The notes under the pieces are model-generated. The model was given only the letters and a program-made list of their open reading frames with translations, searched no databases and was not told the DNA's origin. A stretch of 64,000 bases of DNA, taken from NCBI RefSeq assembly GCF_018873765.1, contig NC_057919.1:63874484-63938483 (forward strand). Reading direction: 5' to 3'. Below are positions 56,901 to 64,000 of the stretch, one piece after another. The position numbers and the translations under genes are program-made. Within the stretch, counting starts at the first letter, position 1; every line of letters begins with the position of its first letter. The DNA comes from Telopea speciosissima. Its lineage: Eukaryota > Streptophyta > Magnoliopsida > Proteales > Proteaceae.

Positions 56901-59900
56901 AAAAAAATGGAATCTGTTTCTAACGTTCGTGTTTTAGGACGATTAAAAAAGCAGAGCTACTACCAAGTTTGTCAATGTCCCTAACTGAAAGGATCATTCA
57001 ACTTTTGAGGGTTAGTTGGCAAATTACTTATTTTCCCCCACCTACTAGGGAGATAAACAGTTTAACATATTATTTTCCAATCTTGTTGTATAAATGGAAT
57101 ACAACACGTGATTAAATTATTGACCAGTAGCTAGTCAATGACAATTCCACTTCCTTTTTATTTATCAAACAACTTTACCTCAATCGAGGCACTTGACAGG
57201 CAGGTCTTTCCATGTCTATATTAGAATAAATGACATGTTAAAATTCTTATAGCAGATCACTAAGTCACAAACGTCAAATGCAAAATGCCAGTCTGTAACA
57301 AACAAAGTGAGGATCTTGGCCTCTTTCATTGTAAGCTGCCTTAAGAAATTACTTGGAACCTTGCCTTAAATTAGCTGTCGCTACAAGTATGTACTTCCCC
57401 ATGACCTCTTTGATCTGCTTCCTGCAGTCACTAGGTTGTGAATTTATCATCTAGAATCATCCATTGTGGTGTTAATTTCAACTATTTAGGTGGATTGTGA
57501 TGTGTATACATTAGTTAATAATTGACATTACCATAAGCAACGGGAAAAAAAATTTATTGAATTACTATTGAAGATTACTCCCATTCTTAAAAGATACTTA
57601 GATCTTATTGCACTAAATTTATGACAGTGGGATTTTACATCTATTAGCACTCAGAAATAATAAACGTAGGTTTGTTATCATAATTATAATTATAACCCTT
57701 GACCACATGCATATGATAAAAACTTAAAGCAGCTCTAAACTAGACTTCTAAAGTTGCTAGAGTTCATTTGTTTCAATCCTAGACATTGGTTTTCGAGCAT
57801 TTTCTGATCTTAATTCTCATTCTCTCTCTCTCTTCTCTCTCTCTCTCTCTCTTTCTATGGGTGTCACACTCACACAAAATGTCTTCCCATTCAGCAATGC
57901 CAACTTCCTCCCACCCCCAATATGGATGATTTTGATCTTTACTTTCTTTATCCACCCCACCAGGTTCCAGGTGAAAAAGAAGCAATTTTTTCGCAACTTC
58001 ATGACAATCATGCTGTTTGGTGCTGTTGGTACTTTGATATCCTTTGTCATCATCTCATTTGGTAAGTTATTTTGATTTTATATATATAGTTATTCAGATA
58101 ATACACTTTGAATAGAGTTGATGGCAAAAGAGGATCCATGTGGCCAACCCATATAGTTGGGATAAGGCTGAGTTGAGTCAAGTTATTCGGAAAACTTTAT
58201 TCTTCTGTAGTTCCATTCAAAACTGCCTCTAAAACTAAAATGTCATACAAAAGTTTCTTAAAACTTGTGATCTGGTTAATTTGTAAGTTGAAGACATGGA
58301 ATTTGAGAATGAGGAAGAAAAAAGTTTTCAGGATCCATGACTTGTCATTGCATCAAATTTAATCAGGAATAAACTTTGACTTTCCTTTTTTTTTCAAAAA
58401 AGAAAAGGTTTCAAAAGAAATCCAATATTTTAATTGCAAAAGTATGGACATATGGTAAATGAATGCTGTTCTAAGCATCCTCATTTTGAGAAGCCTAGTA
58501 AAGGAAGAAAGGCTCTAATGGCTACATGGGATGATATGGATGATAGTGACTAGTGAGTCTGAACTGATGACTCCGACAACGAAGAATGCCAACTGTGCTT
58601 CATTGGTTTAGAATCCCATAGTGATGATGATGAGGTAGTTGATGACCCTTCCTATTAGGAATTGTCAAATGCAGGTGTTATATGATTAGTTGCCTGTGCT
58701 TGTTATTTGAGAGGGAGGGGGGGGGGGGAATTATGTTCTTCTAAATAATAACCGTCACCTAGAAATTTTCATGTGGGATCTCTTTTCCTTGTGAGGATCT
58801 GAATTAGAGGAGGCTGAGAGCTAAAATAACCATCTCTAGGACTTATTGAAAGGAGCTTGAAAGAGAGGAAAAGGAGGAGCTTTATTCATCATAAGCAAGC
58901 AAACACGAATAGTTTGTTGGAGGCTGCAGTTACTGTTTGAACCTTCTTTCTTTTGGGGTTGGGGGTGTTTGGAGGTGAGATTGGTAGGTTGCAAAAAAAT
59001 CCAACTGAATTCATTCAAAGAAATGGAATGGAACACACACCCCCCAACACTGCCACGGGGAAAGAAATTTATATTTTGGGTTGCATCTACTGTTGCAATG
59101 CCATTATAAAGTCTTTTTTAATTATAGTGCCAGAGGTTTTGAAAATATTTCATATGTGCATCTGGGTGGTTAGCAAAATTATCTCCTTTCCAATAGTTTA
59201 GGTTTTGTTTCCTAACAACCTAGGCTTGTATCCAGTATGGATCCAACGTCAAAGTATAAGTCATGGCAGCCTCCGACTGTTCCTGTTCCCTGTTGTTTGT
59301 AGCAGGGACGCGGTGGACCTCTCACTATAGCCTATCTCATTGGATTAGGTTCATGTCCATCACGCCAGGTAACCTAACACGGAATCAGGCCAGTTATTTC
59401 GACCTGAACTTGGTTAGTGTCATCGGCATGGGAGCTCATCTATCTGACTCACTCGTGTCTTCAGCATAATGGCATCGCCGGCAGTTTCTGACCCTATCCA
59501 GTCTGAATGAAAGGTAAGGCACAGTGCTTCTCCAAGCCAACCTGAATTATAGGAAAGGAGATAATTTTCCTAACAACCCAAATGCACATAGGAAATCTTT
59601 TTCAAAACCTTTGTGGCACTATAATTAAACAAGACTTCATGTTGGCATTGCTAGCATTTTGTTTGAGGGCGGACCTCGGCACAACGGTAAGGTTGCTCCA
59701 TTGCGGCCTAGTGGTCGCAGGTTTGAATCGGGAAACAGCCTCTCCCCAGAACCCATAGTGGCGGGAGCCTTGTGCACTGGGTACACCTTTTTATTCTAGC
59801 ATGTTTGTTGCTTGGGCTCTGTTTCTAGGTAAAAAAATTCATGCGTGTAAATTTTTACTTCTTGGAAGATTTTATTTATTTATTTTTTTAATGTAAAATG

Positions 59901-61850
59901 TCCTGTAAAATTTTCCGGTGCTTTTTTGACACTCATTTACATGATTTTTAGTTTTTACTGTAAACCTTTCCTGATATGTAAAACATTGGAAAGTTCTTTT
60001 GCTAGACAACACAATTTTCATGAGGAAATAACTTATGCTCAATTTGGTCATTAAATGCTTCACTCAATAGGTAAAATATGTGGGGACAACTGAAAATTTT
60101 TCATCCCTTATTTTGAAACAAAATTTTACAAAAAAAAATCTTTTAAATGAAAATTTTCATTTTACAATGTTTTTACTTAGAAAATGAAGCCTTAGCAAAA
60201 GAGAAAAGGATGGTAGACTTGAAATAATGTGTTTATAAAAGTCTTTGCAATCATAGAATTAACTATGAGTAACTGCTAGATATATCTTATTAATTCTGTA
60301 AGGGTGAGGGTTCAACTGCTAATTACTAACTGTATGTTCCTTTTTATTGAAAATTCACATGCACAATTCTACATGTATGTTGTTTTAGTGCAATTAGTAT
60401 TAAATAAAACTTATTTTTCTTATTTCTATCTTATCCATAGAAATGATATGGTGCAACCAGCTGTTATTAGGATCTGTTTTTGTGGCAAAAATAACACTTA
60501 TGTATTAACAAATTTACTATTAATATAGATTTTCCAATACAGAGTATAGTGTGTGTAACAAAGTTACACTAGGATGGATAATGAGGTGGTGAAACTTGAT
60601 GAGAGGTGGATTCCGCAAAGTGATTATTTTAGGTATTTTGGCTCAATCATAAATAAAGAACGTGATATAGAGGATGATGTTTCACAAATAATTAAAATAG
60701 GATGGATGAAGTGGAGAGGTGCATCCGGAGTTTTGTGTGATTGGCATATTCCTTTGAAACTTAAAAGGAAATTTTTATAGGACAATCATACGACCAACTA
60801 TGATGTATGGTGCGGAATGTTGGGCAGTTAAGAAGCATCATATAGATAAACTCTGTGTAGCGGAGATGAGGATGTTGAGATGGATGAGTGAAAAAAATAG
60901 GAAGGATAAAGCAAGGAGTGATCATATTAGAGCTGGTTTGGGAGTAGCTCCGATACATGCTAAGCTACGAGAAATTCGTTTGAGGTGGCATGGCAATGTT
61001 CAACGAAGGCCTTTGGATGCTCTAGTACGGAGGACTGATTTAATTCAGATTGAAGAAACTAAAAGAGCCAGGGGTAGACCTAAAATGACCTTAGGAGAAG
61101 TGATGAGAAAAGACATGCATAGCTGAGGTCTTGTACAAGTATGACCTCGAATAGAGCTGATTGGAGGGCAAGGATCCATATAGCTGATCCCCATTTAGTT
61201 GGGATAAGGCTGAGTTGTTGTTGTTGTATAGATTTGCTGATACTCGAATTCTAATTGATATTGATGCTGCAATGACTTGTGATTGTACTTTGCTGCTATT
61301 GTGTTATTTGTTTATGATTGGATCTCTCTTATTTTTTTATCCAGGTGCCAAAGAACTGTTTAAAATGATGGATATAGGTTCCTCCCTTGATATAGGGGAT
61401 TATCTTGGTACTTTCTATATAACCTTTTCTCCCCCCCCCCCCCCTCCTTCTGTTTTCTGCTGCAATGTATAGTGCAGCTCTTCTTGATTTCTCATCTTTA
61501 ATTGTCTTCATCATTTGTAGCAATTGGAGCAATCTTTTCTGCGACTGATTCCGTTTGCACCTTGCAGGTATGGAAAACCTTAAGAATCATTTACTGCTGT
61601 TTCATCTAAATTAATAGCTCTTCCAATTAATTAATTCCTTCTGATGGTGCAGATTCTCAATCAGGATGAGACCCCTTTACTCTATAGTCTGGTATTTGGG
61701 GAAGGTGTTGTTAATGATGCCACATCAGTGGTACTCTTTAATGCAATTCAGAGCTTTGATCTCACGCACATCGACTCCAGCATTGCTTTGCAGTTTGTTG
61801 GCAATTTCTTTTATTTATTTCTGACAAGCACCATGCTTGGAGTTTTTGTG

Positions 61851-61886
<36 letters not shown>

Positions 61887-61986
61887 CATGTGCATCTGGG
61901 CCAATCTCCTGGAATTCACGTTGACATTCACTCCCGCAGGCTGGATTGCTAAGTGCATTTATTATCAAAAAGTTGTATTTTGGAAG
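53964..61986 (+). CDS. NHX: vacuolar-type Na+(K+)/H+ exchanger (NHX class I), 3' part outside the window
   Basis: Seven coding exons join in phase: 53964-54137, 54248-54366, 57964-58061, 61345-61407, 61521-61567, 61653-61847 and 61940-61986, giving the first 247 residues of a protein usually near 540. NHX antiporters swap cytosolic Na+ or K+ for H+ across tonoplast or endosome membranes and so set vacuolar ion content and pH. Visible family marks: ENRWMNESITAL (47-58), the amiloride-site helix LFFIYLLPP (84-92), GFQVKKKQFFRNF, ATDSVCTLQ (159-167) and GEGVVNDATSVV (183-194), where Asn188-Asp189 is the CPA1 cation-binding pair. The N-terminal and NHX1-like wording point to the vacuolar class. 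Introns 2 (3.6 kb) and 3 (3.3 kb) are enlarged by repeats. Intron 7 exceeds 2.0 kb, since the next exon was not found before 64000. Confidence 0.92.
54695..54795 (+). mobile_element. two adjoining RTE LINE 3'-end tails
   Basis: GTAGCCGACCCCATTTAG occurs twice in 60 bases, each time followed by a GATAAGG-like stretch (diverged in the first) and TTGTTG units. Only the last tens of bases of the element are present. It lies in NHX intron 2. Confidence 0.65.
55063..55086. repeat. C-rich homopolymer run
   Basis: Near-continuous C run in NHX intron 2. Similar runs are at 54168-54184 (C) and 55986-56000 (G). Lengths are likely uncertain. Confidence 0.7.
56675..56746 (+). mobile_element. 5'-truncated Au-like SINE, 72 bp, with 14-bp TSD
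   Basis: It contains only the 3' half, from GTAAGGCTGCGTACATTATG to GTGCACTGGGTACGCCCTTT. The flanks CCCATGTAGTTGAG (56661-56674) and CCCGTGTAGTTGAG (56747-56760) differ at one base. It lies in NHX intron 2. Confidence 0.85.
58129..58180 (+). mobile_element. RTE LINE 3'-end tail
   Basis: GGATCCATGTGGCCAACCC followed by TAGTTGGGATAAGGCTGAG matches the last bases of the LINE copies elsewhere in the window. It lies in NHX intron 3. Confidence 0.6.
59667..59792 (+). mobile_element. Au-like SINE with internal deletion
   Basis: The A-box-like GGCACAACGGTAAGG and B-box-like GGTCGCAGGTTTGAATC are present. The CATTATGACC part is missing and the 3' end (GTGCACTGGGTACACC, then T run) is kept. Similar flanks containing CTAGCATTTTGTTTG and CTAGCATGTTTGTTG suggest a TSD. 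It lies in NHX intron 3. Confidence 0.8.
60565..61232 (+). mobile_element. 5'-truncated RTE LINE fragment in NHX intron 3
   Basis: Frames 60574-60780 and 60800-61126 encode the C-terminal reverse transcriptase region ([50 protein letters not shown]). One frame break separates them. The element ends GGGATAAGGCTGAG followed by TTGTTG units, about 110 bases before NHX exon 4, without touching the acceptor. Confidence 0.85.
61853..61882. repeat. (TC)n microsatellite next to the NHX exon 6 donor
   Basis: A TC run starts within six bases of the intron 6 donor (gtgagt at 61848) and fills the first third of this 92-base intron. Confidence 0.85.
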
Positions 61987-62335
61987 GTATGCAAATGCCT
62001 TGATTTTAATTTTTCCTCATTTTCTATTCCTTGTGTTTTATGTTGGATATTTTATTCCATGTGTACTGCACGTTCTCATCTGTAATGGTTATGGTGTATT
62101 TGTATTTCTTTCGCATTAATTTTTTAATGTGGGTGACTAAATTTTTAAAGGAAATTTAAGGTAGGATGACAGTGTGTACCAACTCAGCATTGGGAGTGGA
62201 GGTCCTCCCCAGTGTGGGATTCACTGGCATTCCTTTGTGCTGATTGCAGAGTCACAAAGGATATGCATGCGAGGGGCAGTGTCAGGTTCTTAGCCGGTAG
62301 CTCCCTTCCTCCTGCTGATGCATGTGCATCCTGTT

Positions 62336-63891
62336 CATGGTTTTAGTGCACGGTATCAGATTGGGTATTGGTCACCTGCAAAACCGATACAATATCAATA
62401 GGGTATCGGCATGGTAGGCTGTATCGGACAAATTTGCCCCTGATTTCCCTTTAAAAAAAAAAGGGAAAATTACGAGATTAGGCAACATTGGGTTTTGGTT
62501 TACAGATTTAACCACTCAATGTTTAGCTTAACGGAACTAGACCGATCGAGTTTGAGTACTACAAAAATAACCAAAACAGTACCCCGCCCTCACCGGCATA
62601 TATTTATTTGACATTTTTATCCCTTTCCTCTTCCTCCCCTCGATCACACCGTGACTGCCGACCTCGCCTCTTCCCTTCGTTGTGAGCTCGCAGCCCACTC
62701 TCTTCAAACCCCATTTCCTTCTCACCACTCTCTTCCCTGATTCCCTCCCATTCTCCATGCATTTAAAAGCATACCAGAATCGTCAAAATTGAACCTCCAC
62801 CACTGCTTCGTTGTTCACTGCTGAAAGGTTTGCAGGTAGACGAACTTCCACTTTCAACCATGAATCTCGCATCTGGATTATTTATGTTGAATTGGATGCC
62901 TTTACCAACTGCCTGAAACTTATCATTGAAATCATGGGAATGATTGGCCCCAGAAGGCTCAGGAGCTTCTTTACTGATCGATTGAGCAAGTTCGCAGAGC
63001 AGGGACCAAGTATACCGAATAGGGAATGAAGTATACAGAGTTGGGCCCGATAAATCTGTGACGTTCCAGAATCTGCAACATGGCTTGCAAATTCACCAGC
63101 CAGTTAGAGGAGGGTGAAAAACAAACAAACAAATAAAAACCAGAACAGGGAGGATGAAAAATACCATCACGAATCATTTAGGGGATGAAGGAAAATAAAA
63201 AGTTGAGGCTCTTCCCCCAGAAAAAAAAAATTACAGAAGCACCTCACGAAAGCCGATTTGTAGGTTCCGAAATTCACCCCTGTGATGACCATAATGGATG
63301 ATTTTAGTAGTTTTGGGGCTCTACTTTGGTCGTTTCGGTGAGGAATGTAGGAGCAACAAGAGCCCCACAATTATTGAAAGAAGCACCGAGTGGGGGTTAT
63401 GTGAGGAAGCAGGGGCAGGGTCGCGGTGTGGGCGGGATTAGCGACAGAAGTTGCAGGGGGTGGGGTGGGATTGCAGAACGACGGTAGGGGTGCATAACAT
63501 GGGGCGAGGGCCAGGGAGGGATGGGGTGTTGCTGAGTTGGGCGAGGTGATTTCAGGAGAGTGATCGGAGAAGGAGGAGGTGGAGGGTAGTTTGGGGGGTA
63601 AAAATGGTAAAATATATTTTGATGAAGTGAAGATTACTATTTTGGCTTAATTTTGTAAACTCAAACAATGACAGGCTAGATTAGTAAGGAGAAACTCAAA
63701 TGTAGATAATCATATAATTTTCCCCAAAAAAAAACAGGATTTTTGACTGTTTTACCCCTTTTCCGTACTGTGTCACTGATATGGTATTGGCACGGTATCA
63801 GGATCAATGACTAGCAAAACGGTATGTATCGCCCGTATCGCCCGATACAGGTGATACGATACCGATACCGATACCGATAGCTCAAACCATG
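62336..63891. mobile_element. 1.56-kb non-autonomous DNA element with CATGGTTT ends and 8-bp TSD
   Basis: Left end CATGGTTTTAGTGCACGGTA and right end (reverse complement) CATGGTTTGAGCTATCGGTA are flanked by ATCCTGTT on both sides (62328-62335 and 63892-63899). Subterminal regions are full of GGTATCGG/CCGATACC repeats. No transposase frame is seen. It fills NHX intron 7, the last intron begun in the window. Confidence 0.8.
62463..63724. mobile_element. possible second element nested inside the CATGGTTT element
   Basis: GGGAAAATTACGAGATTA near the left pairs with TAATCATATAATTTTCCC near the right, and A runs flank both sides. The interior at about 62580-63060 is richer in GC and CT than its surroundings and could be a captured host fragment. 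No continuous protein was recognised. Confidence 0.4.
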
Positions 63892-64000
63892 ATCCTGTTG
63901 GTTCTGCATCCCGAATATCTTGCTACAGCTACTTCAGAACATTTTCGCTATAAAAGCTAGTTTATTGTAGCTCATGGCTTCATGTGTTTATTTTCTTGCA

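Noticed and set aside
62811..63029. A frame in NHX intron 7 as the next NHX exon
   Set aside because: It has none of the residues expected after exon 7 (the next membrane helices of the exchanger) and lies inside a transposon.
1..64000. CRISPR arrays, operons or bacterial-type regulatory sites
   Set aside because: None is seen; the window is plant nuclear DNA and the regular repeats lack spacers.

Overview
The window is nuclear DNA from a flowering plant. Its genes are split by introns with GT..AG borders, the intergenic DNA is AT-rich, and the repeats are plant types: RTE and L1 LINEs, Au-like SINEs, Ty1-copia, hAT-like and Mutator-like MITEs. An NLR exon with a TIR domain argues against a grass or other monocot. 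I cannot name the species.

Four multi-exon genes can be assembled by following splice sites and reading phase. (1) A minus-strand gene at 15738-3878 encodes a 172-residue single-membrane-span protein that I do not recognise. Its last exon is 81 bases and lies beyond a 9.2-kb intron filled with transposons. (2) A plus-strand gene at 22035-27658 encodes a 244-residue C3HC4 RING protein. Its second intron holds a complete LTR element without coding capacity. (3) A minus-strand gene at 36474-31165 encodes a 1047-residue immune receptor. It joins a TIR domain in frame to an NB-ARC and LRR of the RPS2/RPS5 (coiled-coil class) type; this is the most interesting gene here. (4) A plus-strand gene starting at 53964 encodes a vacuolar-type Na+(K+)/H+ exchanger (NHX). 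Seven coding exons are present and the gene runs off the right edge.

Layout: 1-3877 is sparse repeats and the 3' flank of gene 1. 3878-15738 is gene 1 with an RTE LINE, an RTE fragment, a decayed copia element and SINEs in its introns. 15800-21900 holds tandem repeats and a 2.8-kb inverted-repeat element. 22035-27658 is the RING gene and 31165-36474 the NLR. A 2.0-kb hAT-like element sits directly upstream of the NLR, at 36610-38620. 38621-53300 is gene-poor and built of MITEs, nested elements and tandem duplications. 53330 to the end is the NHX gene with much enlarged introns.

The genes do not form a pathway. The common theme is repeat growth: introns of all four genes carry insertions, many with readable target-site duplications (TSDs). 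One family of about 170-bp Mutator-like hairpin elements recurs at 16.7, 33.9, 45.5, 49.0-50.4 and 51.6 kb and marks two unusual local duplications.
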